Notes: a model not told the origin generated them from the sequence alone. A stretch of DNA of 64,000 nt from an uncultured Muribaculaceae bacterium (GCA_910578095.1 CAJTOZ010000001.1:210538-274537), one strand, 5' to 3'. Positions 26,114 to 35,099 are shown, numbered from the stretch's first letter. Program-made: numbers and translations.

Positions 26114-26839
26114 TCATTCTCCGTCCTGCGGGCGGTATTTGTTGCGGTGGACGCGCGACCGCTCTCGGTCTTTGCCTGCTACTACAATAACAATCTCACC
26201 GCGGGCTTGGTTCGCGGCAAAGTAGTCCCGGAGCTGCTCCAGAGTGCCGCGGTGGGTTGTTTCGTGGAGTTTTGAGATCTCACGTGCCACAGCTGCCTCC
26301 CGGCTTCCGCCGCAAGCCTCGGCCAGTTCGGCCAACGTTCGCCCTACGCGTAGCGGAGACTCATAGATAACAAACGTACAGTCTGCGGTAGCAAGCGCGG
26401 CTATCCGCGTGGCACGCCCTTTTTTGGGCGGCAGAAATCCCTCGAAAAGAAAACGGTCGCACGGCAGACCGCTGCTCACAAGCGCCGGCACGAAAGCCGT
26501 GGGCCCCGGCAATGTCACCACCGGAATATCGCGACGACGGCATTCGCGGGAGAGCATGAATCCCGGATCGCTTATTCCGGGAGTACCGGCATCGCTTATG
26601 AGAGCCACATCTTCGCCGGCCTCAAGGCGGGATAATATGGGTTCCGGATTATCATGCTCATTGAATTTATGATGGCTGCTCATCGGCGTGTTGATACCGA
26701 AATGCCGCATCAGCACACCCGATGTGCGCGTGTCCTCGGCCAGCACGAGAGCGGCGCTCTTCAGCACCTCCACCGCGCGGGGAGTCATATCCGCCAGATT
26801 GCCTACGGGCGTAGGAACTATGTAAAGCGTGCCGCTCAT
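26114..26839 (-). CDS. rsmI: 16S rRNA (cytidine1402-2'-O)-methyltransferase RsmI
   Basis: A 241-residue tetrapyrrole-methylase-fold enzyme that 2'-O-methylates C1402 in the ribosomal P site. Motifs include LYIVPTPVGNLADMTPRA, LAEDTRTSGVL, SDAGTPGISDPG and TLPGPTAF, all diagnostic of RsmI. The ATG at 26839 overlaps the upstream stop by 4 bases (ATGA). It is the last gene of the operon starting at the TM2 protein. Confidence 0.96.
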   Translation of the reverse strand: MSGTLYIVPTPVGNLADMTPRAVEVLKSAALVLAEDTRTSGVLMRHFGINTPMSSHHKFNEHDNPEPILSRLEAGEDVALISDAGTPGISDPGFMLSRECRRRDIPVVTLPGPTAFVPALVSSGLPCDRFLFEGFLPPKKGRATRIAALATADCTFVIYESPLRVGRTLAELAEACGGSREAAVAREISKLHETTHRGTLEQLRDYFAANQARGEIVIVVAGKDRERSRVHRNKYRPQDGE

Positions 26840-27531
26840 GACCGCGAACCGAAATGGGCGCTTATTATGTTCATGAAGTCTTCGGCATCTTCGCAATCGC
26901 AGTCGATCACACCTGCGAGGTAGCGCTCTGCCTGCTCAAAAGAGCCCATAGCCTCAAGTGCATCCAGCACCTCGCTGAAAAGCGCGTCGCTGCCGCCGAA
27001 AAGTGTGCGGCGGAAGCGGAATTTATCGTTAAGCGTGAAGGCTCGGCGCAGATCGGCCGATTCCTTGCGGGCTATCAGCTCGTCCACCTTGAGAGCGTCC
27101 GAAAGCGGCGCCGCAGGGGCCACAGGGGCTGCCGGGCACACCTCAATCACCCGCACCGGTTCCGGTGCCACAAATTCCACCACTTCTTCTTCCGCCTCTT
27201 CGATGGTTTCGGGCTCGGTCGCCTCTTCTTCTTTCTCCTCTTCCGGCTCTTCTTCATCCGGAATGAAAATAGTCTCATCTGGCGTGTGAGCGATGCATTC
27301 TTGCATCGGGGCCACTTCCGCTATTTCTTCGGCCTCATCGGCCACGGATGGATCGGGTTCGGCCCACACCTGGTTGAAGATACCCGCATATAAGGCGAAA
27401 GCCTCACGTATCTGCGGAGCTATCTCTTCGCAGGTTTCGGGGCGCTCCATGGCCACGCGCAGCAAACCCTCCATGCGCAACCCGGCGGCAAGCAGACCGC
27501 ACAACATTCCTTTCTGTTGGTCTCTATCCAT
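26836..27531 (-). CDS. Conserved Bacteroidetes protein with acidic low-complexity middle
   Basis: A 231-residue cytoplasmic protein with three parts. The N-terminal helical region is MDRDQQKGMLCGLLAAGLRM. The middle, about residues 65-150, is a very acidic Glu/Pro/Val-rich stretch. The conserved C-terminal helical domain contains LNDKFRFRRTLFGG and ends in a segment resembling other Bacteroidetes proteins of unknown function. No catalytic motif is visible. It starts 7 bases after dacB and overlaps rsmI by ATGA, so it is tied to a cell-wall and ribosome-modification operon. The role is unknown. Confidence 0.8.
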   Translation of the reverse strand: MDRDQQKGMLCGLLAAGLRMEGLLRVAMERPETCEEIAPQIREAFALYAGIFNQVWAEPDPSVADEAEEIAEVAPMQECIAHTPDETIFIPDEEEPEEEKEEEATEPETIEEAEEEVVEFVAPEPVRVIEVCPAAPVAPAAPLSDALKVDELIARKESADLRRAFTLNDKFRFRRTLFGGSDALFSEVLDALEAMGSFEQAERYLAGVIDCDCEDAEDFMNIISAHFGSRS

Positions 27532-27538
27532 GTGGTTT

Positions 27539-28900
27539 TCAGTTTTCAGAATCTGGTACAAAAAGTTTTATCAGGTAGTCACTGATTGCTTCGCGCAGTT
27601 TACCGCGGGGGCAGTAGAAAGCATTCACCATCACCACCACCACATGCGTGGGGCGCTCGCAATTCTCATCCAGAAGATAGCCGGCATAGCACTGCACGGC
27701 ACTCACACTTCCGGTCTTCAGGGCCAGACGGCCTTTCAGCGGGCTCTTGGCCATAAAATTTTTCATGGTGCCATCCTCACCGGCGCGAGGGAATAGGCCG
27801 GGATACACATCGCCATGCGGTCCGCGGGCCATCCATTCCAGCATATCGCCGAAGTTGCGCGCCGACACACGGTTGGGCACCGACAGACCGCTGCCATCAA
27901 GAATGGCCGCGTAACGCAGATCCACACCGCGCGCACTCCACAATTCCTTTTCTCTCTTTATGGCTTCCTTGCGGCTATCGGCCGGCGCTATCGCGCGCAG
28001 CATACCTTCGGCCATCATATTGTCGCTGCGCACCATCAGGCTGCGCAGTATATCCTTCGTGGCCGGAGAGCGGTGGGTGTATACGGTTTGCGAGGCTGCG
28101 GTGGGAGCAAGTTTCAGCTTCTTTCCTCCTACACTGATACCGGCAGCACGGAGTTTTTCCGCGAGTTCGTGGCACAGCACTGCCGATGGCGAAGGCATCG
28201 TTGTCACGACGCTCCATTTTTTATTGGACGGATCGCGCCCCCACACGAGCAGACGGTCGGAAGCCACGCCACGCAACAGTTCCGTACCGTCGGCATCGCG
28301 GCGCACATCCACGATCAGGCCCGGCACATAAGGCTTGGTGCGTCCGGTAGCAGGCCAGAGACGAAACACATTGTCGCGCCAGTTGACCCCGAACAGCGCA
28401 GCCCCGTAGCTCCACGCCAGATCTTCTATTTCCCATTGCGGCACAGGGCCTGCATCTTTCAATGTTTCCTGCACGCGCACACGCCCGGAGATGGACGTGA
28501 CGCCGCGCGCACGCAGATGAGCCACCACGCTGTCGCAGAATCCGAGGTGTTTCTCGAAGTACTCGCTCTCAAGTGTCGGATCGGCACACGCCTCCACCAC
28601 AAGGTCGCCCTCCCAGGAAGCACCGCGGCGCGTGCCGCGCAGCTCTACGGGCGTGGCGAAACGGTGGTCGGCACCAAGCACCGACAGAGCCGTGGCGGCC
28701 GTGAGTGATTTCATTGTTGAAGCCGGCACAAGGGCTTGCAGTGAATTATGGTCGGCCACGACATGCCCCGACGACAGATCCTTGATGTATATGCCCACGG
28801 ATGCCGCGCTCTCGCCATCGAAACCGAGCACTTCGGCACGCATCTCGGTGAACATCGCCGCTGCAAGCGACAATGCCACGAATATCAGTCGACGGCGCAT
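27539..28900 (-). CDS. dacB: D-alanyl-D-alanine carboxypeptidase/endopeptidase (PBP4/DacB type)
   Basis: A 453-residue periplasmic penicillin-binding protein of the S13 family with a signal peptide (MRRRLIFVALSLAAAM). All three active-site motifs are present: SxxK in PASTMKSL, SxN in VRSDNMMAE and KTG in LALKTGSV. The insert between SxxK and SxN is large, as in PBP4. It trims peptidoglycan stem peptides or cross-links. It lies one base after the TM2 gene and 7 bases before the acidic conserved gene. Confidence 0.95.
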   Translation of the reverse strand: MRRRLIFVALSLAAAMFTEMRAEVLGFDGESAASVGIYIKDLSSGHVVADHNSLQALVPASTMKSLTAATALSVLGADHRFATPVELRGTRRGASWEGDLVVEACADPTLESEYFEKHLGFCDSVVAHLRARGVTSISGRVRVQETLKDAGPVPQWEIEDLAWSYGAALFGVNWRDNVFRLWPATGRTKPYVPGLIVDVRRDADGTELLRGVASDRLLVWGRDPSNKKWSVVTTMPSPSAVLCHELAEKLRAAGISVGGKKLKLAPTAASQTVYTHRSPATKDILRSLMVRSDNMMAEGMLRAIAPADSRKEAIKREKELWSARGVDLRYAAILDGSGLSVPNRVSARNFGDMLEWMARGPHGDVYPGLFPRAGEDGTMKNFMAKSPLKGRLALKTGSVSAVQCYAGYLLDENCERPTHVVVVMVNAFYCPRGKLREAISDYLIKLFVPDSEN

Positions 28901-28901
28901 A

Positions 28902-29303
28902 TCAGAACAGCGGAAAGAAAGACGGAGTGGCTACATATTTCTGCTCAAACTGCTCGTTGGTGATGCAAAACATATAGATGCCCTGCGCCAGCATTAGCCA
29001 CGACCATATCGAGCACGTGAGCAAAGTGAGCAATAAGGTGAGCAGACCGGCCCCCACCTTGCCGAGATAAAAATAATGCACCCCGAGCGCTCCTATCAGT
29101 ATGGCCAGCAGCGCCGCTATGCCACGGCATTTACCCTCTGGGCCCGAAGCATCAAAAGGATTGTTGGCGGAATACACATAGGATGGCTGCTCATACGGAG
29201 GCGGAGCAGCATGAGGCGGACGCGTGAGGTCGCAACCGCATTGAGGACAGAAGTTGGTGTAGTCGGGCACGACGGTGCCACACCGGGGACATTGCTTGTT
29301 CAT
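28902..29303 (-). CDS. Zinc-ribbon and TM2-domain membrane protein
   Basis: A 133-residue protein with an N-terminal zinc ribbon (CPRCG and CPQCG, residues 5-23), a Pro-rich linker, and a TM2 domain with two membrane helices (GIAALLAILIGALGVHYFYLG and the following LLTLLLTLLTCSIWSW). TM2 proteins are small membrane proteins of uncertain function. It is the first gene of the dacB operon. The predicted promoter box ends only 5 bases before its ATG; longer readings would start upstream of that promoter. Confidence 0.88.
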   Translation of the reverse strand: MNKQCPRCGTVVPDYTNFCPQCGCDLTRPPHAAPPPYEQPSYVYSANNPFDASGPEGKCRGIAALLAILIGALGVHYFYLGKVGAGLLTLLLTLLTCSIWSWLMLAQGIYMFCITNEQFEQKYVATPSFFPLF

Positions 29304-29308
29304 ATCGG

Positions 29309-29339
29309 CAAATTTACAAAAAACGGCGAAAACAGACAA
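29309..29339 (-). promoter_or_regulatory. Promoter of the TM2-dacB-rsmI operon, abutting the start codon
   Basis: The minus strand has TTG at 29339-29337, a 20-base spacer and TAAATTTG at 29316-29309. Only 5 bases separate the box from the ATG at 29303, so the transcript would be almost leaderless. Confidence 0.65.
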
Positions 29340-29359
29340 GCGCGCCGGCATCTAATAGC

Positions 29360-29395
29360 AAAAAAAGCGCGCCGTCGGCAATTCCGGCGGCGCGC
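29360..29395 (-). terminator. Rho-independent terminator of the EF-G2 gene
   Basis: A GC-rich 12-bp stem (29367-29378 with 29384-29395, one wobble pair) with a 5-base loop is followed on the minus strand by seven T. Confidence 0.9.
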
Positions 29396-29414
29396 GGGAG
29401 ATAAGAACAATATC

Positions 29415-31571
29415 TTATTCGTCTGCGTTCTTCTCGGCGTAGTCTTTAAGGAGTTTATCCTGAACATCGCCGGGCACCAGCTCGTAGCCGGAGAATTTCA
29501 TCGTGAAGCTCGAGCGTCCACCTGTGATGGAACTGAGTGCGGTGGAGTAGCTTGCCATTTCCTTGAGAGGCACTTTGGCCGAGATCACCTCGAAGCCATT
29601 CTCGCTGTTCATGCCCATGATGATGGCACGGCGTCCCTGGAGGTCGCTCATCACATCGCCCATCACATCGCCGGGCACCATCACCTCCACATCATACACG
29701 GGTTCAAGCACCTTCGGACCTGCATTGCGGAAGGCCTCGCTGAAAGCGTTACGGCCGGCCAGACGGAACGATATTTCGTTGCTGTCCACGGGATGCATCT
29801 TGCCGTCATAGATGATCACACGCACATCACGGGCATAGCTACCCGTCAGCGGGCCCTGCTCCATGCGGTCCATCAGACCTTTGATGATGGCGGGGATAAA
29901 GCGCGCGTCGATGGCGCCGCCCACTATTGCGTTGCACACCACGAGCTTGCCGCCCCATGCCAGAGGTATTTCCTGTGTGTCGCGCACATTCATCTTAAAT
30001 TCCTGATTGCCGAAGCGGTAGGTATCGGGCGCAGGCATACCCTCGAAATAGGGTTCCACCACCAGATGAACCTCACCGAACTGGCCGGCGCCACCGCTCT
30101 GCTTCTTGTGTCTGTAGTCGGCGCGGGCAGCTTTTGTGATGGTTTCGCGATAAGGAATTTTGGGCTCTTCAAACACAATGGGCAGCTTGTCGTTGTTCTC
30201 TACGCGCCATTTGAGAGTGCGCAGATGAAATTCGCCCTGTCCCGATACTATTGTCTGCTTGAGCTCTTTCGACTGCTCGATCTGCCATGTCGGGTCTTCC
30301 TCGTGCATGCGGGTGAGTATCACATTCAGTTTTTCGGCATCGCTCTCCGTCACGGGGCGCACGGCGCGCTGATATTTGGGCGCGGGATATTTGATGAAAT
30401 CAAATTCATATTCGCAACCCTTCTCATCGAGGGTATTGCCGGTACGGGCATCCTTTAATTTAACGGCAGCACCGATATCACCGGCTTCGAGAGCGTCCAC
30501 CGCGGTCTTTATCTGGCCGCACACACAGAATATCTGTGCAAAACGCTCCTTGCTGCCACGGGTGACGTTATCCAGGTCGGCACCCGCACGCAGGGTTCCG
30601 CTCATCACTTTAAAGTAGCTCACTTCGCCGATGTGGGGCTCCACTGTGGTCTTGAACATATATACGCTCACAGGACCGTCGGCTTTGGGCTCCACGGCTT
30701 CGCCGGCGGTATCTACCGGTGCGGGCATATCTTCCACGAAGGGCACCACGTTGCCGAGGAATTCCATCATGCGGCGCACGCCCATATCCTTGGCGGCGCT
30801 CACACAGAACACCGGATATATCGAGCGGTCTATAAGGCCCTTGCGTATGCCTGTACGCATCTCATCCTCAGTAAGATGCTCGGTCTCGAAGAATTTTTCC
30901 ATGAGGCCCTCGTCGTTTTCGGCCGCGGCTTCCACGAGCGCTTTATGCAGCTCCATCGCGCGGTCCATTTCTTCGGCAGGGATATCCTCGATCACAGGAA
31001 CGCCGCCGTCCGGACCCCACGAATATTTCTTCATCAGCAGCACATCTATCATGGCGTTGAAGCCGGGACCGCACTGCAGAGGATACTGGATGGGCACCAC
31101 CTTGGAGCCGAACACTTCCTTCATCTGCTCGATCACATTGTCGTAATCGGCTTTCTCGCCGTCAAGCTGATTGATGGCAAATATTATAGGCTTTTTGATA
31201 GACGATGCGGTGCGGAATATGTTCTGGGTACCCACTTCCACTCCGTATTGTCCGTTTATCACGATCACACCGGTGTCTGTCACGTTCAGAGCCGTGATAG
31301 CGTTGCCCACGAAATCGTCGGCACCGGGACAGTCGATCACATTCAGTTTCTTGTTCAGGAACTCGGCATAGAACACGGTCGAGAAAACCGAATAGCCATA
31401 CTCCTTTTCCACGGGAAAGTAGTCGCACACGGTATTGCCGGCCTCGATGGTCCCGCGACGTTTTATCACACCACACTCGTAGAGCATCGACTCGGCGAGT
31501 GTGGTTTTACCCGAGCCCTTGCTGCCAAGCAGGGCTATGTTTTTAATCTCGTTTGTCTTATAGATTTTCAT
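29415..31571 (-). CDS. fusA2: EF-G paralogue (EF-G2 type) lacking the catalytic histidine
   Basis: A 718-residue protein with the five-domain EF-G layout, but altered GTPase loops. The P-loop is GSKGSGKT (16-23) and G4 is NQLD (134-137). The switch I motif RGITI of normal EF-G is absent, replaced by EYGYSVFST. Switch II reads DCPGADDF (80-87), so alanine 84 stands where the catalytic histidine of DTPGH belongs. The orthologous EF-G paralogue of Bacteroides thetaiotaomicron supports translation without GTP hydrolysis and is induced by the regulator Cur during carbon limitation. The same role is likely here. I start at the ATG at 31571. A strong terminator follows, so it is monocistronic. Confidence 0.9.
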   Translation of the reverse strand: MKIYKTNEIKNIALLGSKGSGKTTLAESMLYECGVIKRRGTIEAGNTVCDYFPVEKEYGYSVFSTVFYAEFLNKKLNVIDCPGADDFVGNAITALNVTDTGVIVINGQYGVEVGTQNIFRTASSIKKPIIFAINQLDGEKADYDNVIEQMKEVFGSKVVPIQYPLQCGPGFNAMIDVLLMKKYSWGPDGGVPVIEDIPAEEMDRAMELHKALVEAAAENDEGLMEKFFETEHLTEDEMRTGIRKGLIDRSIYPVFCVSAAKDMGVRRMMEFLGNVVPFVEDMPAPVDTAGEAVEPKADGPVSVYMFKTTVEPHIGEVSYFKVMSGTLRAGADLDNVTRGSKERFAQIFCVCGQIKTAVDALEAGDIGAAVKLKDARTGNTLDEKGCEYEFDFIKYPAPKYQRAVRPVTESDAEKLNVILTRMHEEDPTWQIEQSKELKQTIVSGQGEFHLRTLKWRVENNDKLPIVFEEPKIPYRETITKAARADYRHKKQSGGAGQFGEVHLVVEPYFEGMPAPDTYRFGNQEFKMNVRDTQEIPLAWGGKLVVCNAIVGGAIDARFIPAIIKGLMDRMEQGPLTGSYARDVRVIIYDGKMHPVDSNEISFRLAGRNAFSEAFRNAGPKVLEPVYDVEVMVPGDVMGDVMSDLQGRRAIIMGMNSENGFEVISAKVPLKEMASYSTALSSITGGRSSFTMKFSGYELVPGDVQDKLLKDYAEKNADE

Positions 31572-31648
31572 AGTATAGCTTTTAAAGCGTGTTACTGAAT
31601 CCGTAAACGGATGTTTGTTTTCCGCTTGCAATTTATAAATTATTTTGT

Positions 31649-31689
31649 AAAATGTGCAACACATTTTCTATGTTACGCAACACATTTTC
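31649..31689. promoter_or_regulatory. Palindrome and direct repeat upstream of EF-G2 (candidate operator)
   Basis: A perfect palindrome AAAATGTGCAACACATTTT lies at 31649-31667. Its right part GCAACACATTTTC (31656-31668) recurs at 31677-31689, exactly 21 bp further on, which is two helical turns. A weak -7-like TATAAATTG for the minus strand lies at 31629-31637, placing the palindrome around -34. It resembles a regulator-binding site. The half-site spacing differs from classical CRP sites. Confidence 0.55.
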
Positions 31690-31751
31690 GCTTATCACGC
31701 ATATTTACAGGCTTTTTGCAATACCGCACGCCCGATGTCGAGATTTTTTCG

Positions 31752-31759
31752 TAACTTTG
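31752..31759 (+). promoter_or_regulatory. -7 promoter box for lon
   Basis: TAACTTTG, a full consensus match, 26 bases before the lon ATG. A TTTG partner is not visible at the usual distance. Confidence 0.6.
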
Positions 31760-31785
31760 GCATCCTATTTGCATTAAAAGGTGAT

Positions 31786-34239
31786 ATGGAAATAAAAGAC
31801 GACAACAGCAATATAATAGTGAATGTGCAGAACCTGAGCGATGAGACATGGACCATCGACGGACAGCTCGACATGGATGCGCTCCCCGTTCTTCCCACCC
31901 GCGACGCAGTGATATTCCCCATGAGCACGGTACCGCTGTCGCTCGGCCGGGAAAACTCGCTGCTCACCGCACGAGCCGCTGCCGAAGACAATATAATAAT
32001 AGGCCTCGTGTGCCAGAAAAACGCAGCGGAAGAGCGCCCCACCCTGACCAAGCTTCACCGCTTCGGAGTGCTCGCACAGGTGGTGCGGGTGATCGACCTC
32101 CCCGACGGCACACACACAGCCATCGTGCGCACATCCGATCGCTTCCGCATCCTCGGACGCGCCACCGCAGGAGCAGCCGCTCCCGTGCCGCAGGCAGCCA
32201 TACACGCCCGCGTGGAACTGCGCCCCGAAGAGCAAGGAGCCACCGACGACTATTTTGCAGCGCTCATCAGCATGCTGATAAATACGGCGAAAAAGTTCGC
32301 ACGGCAAACCCTCGAACCATACGAGCCTTTCGCGCAAAATATCGACGCCGTGGTGGGAAACCCTCCTATGCTGCTCAACTTCCTATGCACCAACCTGCCG
32401 TTCTCGCCTGAGGAGAAAGCACATCTTATATCACGCAACACTCTCAGCGAACGCGCCGAAGGCGCTCTTGCGCTCATCAACCAGCACCTGGAGAAAGTCA
32501 GCCTGCTCAAGGAAATCAGCGAGCGCACAAAATCGGCTCTCACCGACAGCCAGCGGCAGTCGTTCCTCCAGACACAGATGGAGAGCATACGCCAGGAACT
32601 TTACGGCGAGAATTCCGACGATGGCGACGCGCTGCTCGCAAAGGCCGCCGAAGGCAATTTCCCGCAGCACATCAACGATATAGTGGCCAAGGAAGTGGAC
32701 AAGCTGCGCCGCCTCAACCCGCAGAGCCCCGACTATGCCGTGCAATATTCCTACATCGACAATCTGGTATCGCTGCCGTGGAGCAAAAGCCGCCCCATGC
32801 CCGAAAAAGCAAGCAAAAAAGCGTTCCGAAAAGCGGCCGAACTGCTCGACAAGGAACACTACGGGCTTGAGAAAGTGAAGGAGCGAATCCTCGAACAGCT
32901 CGCCATGATAATGCAGAATCCGGCCGGAAGGCAGCCCATCATCTGCCTCGTAGGCCCCCCGGGAGTTGGCAAAACCAGTCTCGGACGCAGCATCGCCGAC
33001 GCGCTGGGAAAAGACTACCATCGTGTGGCGCTCGGAGGCCTCCACGACGAAGCGGAGATCCGTGGCCACCGCCGCACCTACATCGGCGCCATGCCTGGAC
33101 GCATCATTGACGCCGTCAAGCGCGCCGGCAGCAACAATCCCGTCCTCCTTCTCGACGAAATAGACAAGATCGGACACGATTTCAAGGGCGATCCCGCATC
33201 AGCCCTCCTTGAGGTGCTCGATCCGGAACAAAACTGCCGTTTCCACGACAATTACATAGACATCGACTTCGATCTCTCCAACGTCCTGTTCATTGCCACG
33301 GCCAACACGCTCTCCACCGTGCCTGCGCCACTGCTCGACCGCATGGAGATAATCGAACTCAGCGGCTACCTTCCTGAAGAGAAGCGCAATATTGCCGAGC
33401 AGCATCTGCTCGGACGCATACTCGAACGGGCCGACATGAAAGAGGGAGACATACGCATAAGCCACGCAGCCATGGATGCCGTGATCGACAACTACACCGC
33501 CGAAAGCGGCGTGCGCCAGCTTCAGAAATGTCTTGAAAAAGTGGTGCGCAAGGCTGTGCTCGCCCGCATGAGCGACAAACCATTCCCGGAAACCGTCGAA
33601 CCGGACCATCTCGCCGACATCCTCGGGCTGCCTGTACATCGCCGCGAACGCTACGAAGGCAACGACTTTGCCGGCGTGGTCACCGGCCTCGCATGGACCT
33701 CCGTAGGGGGCGAAATCCTTCTCGCCGAAGCTTCTCTCTCGGCAGGCAAGGGCGAGAAGCTCGCCATCACAGGCAACCTCGGAGACGTGATGAAGGAATC
33801 CGCCACCATAGCCCTGCAATGGGTCAAAGCCCATGCCGCCGACCTTGCTATCGACACGGAATTGTTTGGTAAATACACTCTGCACATACATTTCCCGGAA
33901 GGCGCCATTCCAAAGGACGGCCCCTCCGCCGGAATCACCATTGCCACCGCAATAGTGTCGGCATTCAAGCAATGCCGCGTGGCGCAGCGCCTGGCCATGA
34001 CCGGAGAGATCACCCTGCGCGGACGCGTGCTCCCGGTGGGTGGCATCAAAGAAAAAATACTCGCGGCCAAGCGGGCCGGCATCACCGATATAGTGCTGTC
34101 GTCGGCCAACCGCCGCGACATTGAGGACATAGCCCCGAAATACCGCGATGGCCTGACATTCCACTACGTCGACACCGTAATGGAAGTTATGCGCATAGCC
34201 ATCACCGACACCCCTGCACTCGACGCCGTAAAGCTATAA
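31786..34239 (+). CDS. lon: ATP-dependent protease Lon
   Basis: An 817-residue LonA protease that degrades damaged and regulatory proteins in the cytoplasm. An N-terminal LON substrate-binding domain (LPVLPTRDAVIFPMSTVPLS) is followed by a coiled region. The AAA+ domain has Walker A GPPGVGKTS and Walker B LLLDEIDKIG. The C-terminal protease has the catalytic serine in PKDGPSAGITIA and the lysine in GGIKEKILAAKRAG. The start at 31786 follows the promoter box by 26 bases; in-frame codons further upstream lie in the regulatory region. It is divergent from EF-G2. Confidence 0.96.
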   Translation: MEIKDDNSNIIVNVQNLSDETWTIDGQLDMDALPVLPTRDAVIFPMSTVPLSLGRENSLLTARAAAEDNIIIGLVCQKNAAEERPTLTKLHRFGVLAQVVRVIDLPDGTHTAIVRTSDRFRILGRATAGAAAPVPQAAIHARVELRPEEQGATDDYFAALISMLINTAKKFARQTLEPYEPFAQNIDAVVGNPPMLLNFLCTNLPFSPEEKAHLISRNTLSERAEGALALINQHLEKVSLLKEISERTKSALTDSQRQSFLQTQMESIRQELYGENSDDGDALLAKAAEGNFPQHINDIVAKEVDKLRRLNPQSPDYAVQYSYIDNLVSLPWSKSRPMPEKASKKAFRKAAELLDKEHYGLEKVKERILEQLAMIMQNPAGRQPIICLVGPPGVGKTSLGRSIADALGKDYHRVALGGLHDEAEIRGHRRTYIGAMPGRIIDAVKRAGSNNPVLLLDEIDKIGHDFKGDPASALLEVLDPEQNCRFHDNYIDIDFDLSNVLFIATANTLSTVPAPLLDRMEIIELSGYLPEEKRNIAEQHLLGRILERADMKEGDIRISHAAMDAVIDNYTAESGVRQLQKCLEKVVRKAVLARMSDKPFPETVEPDHLADILGLPVHRRERYEGNDFAGVVTGLAWTSVGGEILLAEASLSAGKGEKLAITGNLGDVMKESATIALQWVKAHAADLAIDTELFGKYTLHIHFPEGAIPKDGPSAGITIATAIVSAFKQCRVAQRLAMTGEITLRGRVLPVGGIKEKILAAKRAGITDIVLSSANRRDIEDIAPKYRDGLTFHYVDTVMEVMRIAITDTPALDAVKL

Positions 34240-34248
34240 GGCAACATA

Positions 34249-34300
34249 ACAGAACACAGCCACAACCGCACCTCTTTGCGCGATTGTGGCTGTGTTCTGT
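34249..34300 (+). terminator. Long hairpin after lon
   Basis: A perfect 17-bp inverted repeat (34249-34265 with 34284-34300) surrounds an 18-base loop, starting 9 bases after the lon stop. No U-tract is present, so it may be a processing or stability structure as well as a terminator. Confidence 0.65.
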
Positions 34301-34414
34301 TCAAGTTAACTTATAGAGCTATCGCACGCAATGTGGACATCGCTTTGCGATGTACTTTACGCCTGTTTGACAATCCCACGTGCCATAGGCTACAACCTAA
34401 CTTTCTGTCCTTCC

Positions 34415-34440
34415 TACGATGTTGCATATCTCTATGCACC
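34415..34440 (+). repeat. Dispersed intergenic repeat, copy at 34.4 kb
   Basis: This 26-base core matches 46237-46262 with three differences and is flanked by further similarity (TGTGCC-GAAAAA on the right in both). A more distant relative is at 62781-62804. It lies in the 239-base gap between lon and maf, which otherwise holds only the lon hairpin. Confidence 0.55.
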
Positions 34441-34478
34441 ACAAATCCGGCGTGTGCCTGAAAAATGACTATGGGCTC

Positions 34479-35078
34479 TTAAAATTTTTTCAGATGCTCG
34501 TACACCGCATGCAGCGGAAGACCCATCACATTGTAGAAACAACCGCGGATACCGCATATTCCGATACCGCCTATCCACTCCTGTATGCCATACGCGCCGG
34601 CCTTGTCAAGCGGACGATAGGTGGACACATAGGCATCTATCTCTGCATCGCTCAGTTCATCAAACATCACTTCGGTCCGTTCCGAAAAACTTTCGCTATG
34701 CTTTTCCGATGTCAGCGTCACCCCGGTGACCACTGTGTGGCTACGCCCGGAAAGGCGCTTCAGCATACGGCGCGCCTCATCCTCATCGGATGGCTTGCCA
34801 AGGATTTCACCATCCAGTATCACCACCGTATCGGCGGTCAGAAGCACTTCGCCTGAGGCCATATCATCCTTATACGCGGCCGCCTTCAGACGCGATAGCC
34901 ATTCCGGCACCTGCTCGGCAGCCATATCGGAAGGATAGCTCTCCTCAACATCTTTCACCAGAGCCACATGCACGTCGGGCACAAGCATCTGCATTAGTTC
35001 GCGCCGGCGCGGCGACTGGCTTGCGAGTACAATCTGAAAATCAAACATCCGCGGCGCTGCCGCAACCATAGAAGTCAT
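34479..35078 (-). CDS. maf: Maf-family nucleoside triphosphate pyrophosphatase
   Basis: A 199-residue Maf/Ham1-type enzyme that hydrolyses non-canonical or modified NTPs. Signature segments are VLASQSPRRREL, LTADTVVILDGEILGKP and the C-terminal EWIGGIGICGIRG. The DTVV aspartate is present. An AAGGAAT stretch lies just before the ATG at 35078, supporting this start over an internal ATG at codon 11. It is followed by no gene on this strand and converges with lon. Upstream are a KdsC-like phosphatase and a DUF2520 protein, an order I recall from other Bacteroidetes. Confidence 0.93.
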   Translation of the reverse strand: MTSMVAAAPRMFDFQIVLASQSPRRRELMQMLVPDVHVALVKDVEESYPSDMAAEQVPEWLSRLKAAAYKDDMASGEVLLTADTVVILDGEILGKPSDEDEARRMLKRLSGRSHTVVTGVTLTSEKHSESFSERTEVMFDELSDAEIDAYVSTYRPLDKAGAYGIQEWIGGIGICGIRGCFYNVMGLPLHAVYEHLKKF

Positions 35079-35099
35079 ATTCCTTGTTATTCAACTGTT

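Noticed and set aside
27600..27660. Run of histidine codons on the plus strand, resembling a His-tag or metal-binding protein
   Set aside because: It is the antisense of Val/Met codons in the dacB C-terminus (THVVVVMVNAF).
31649..31667. Palindrome as a transcription terminator
   Set aside because: It is AT-rich with a 3-base centre and no U-tract, and lies upstream of both divergent genes rather than after a gene.
34301..34478. Possible small RNA or tRNA between lon and maf
   Set aside because: No cloverleaf or terminator is seen; the segment is explained by a repeat copy and AT-rich sequence.
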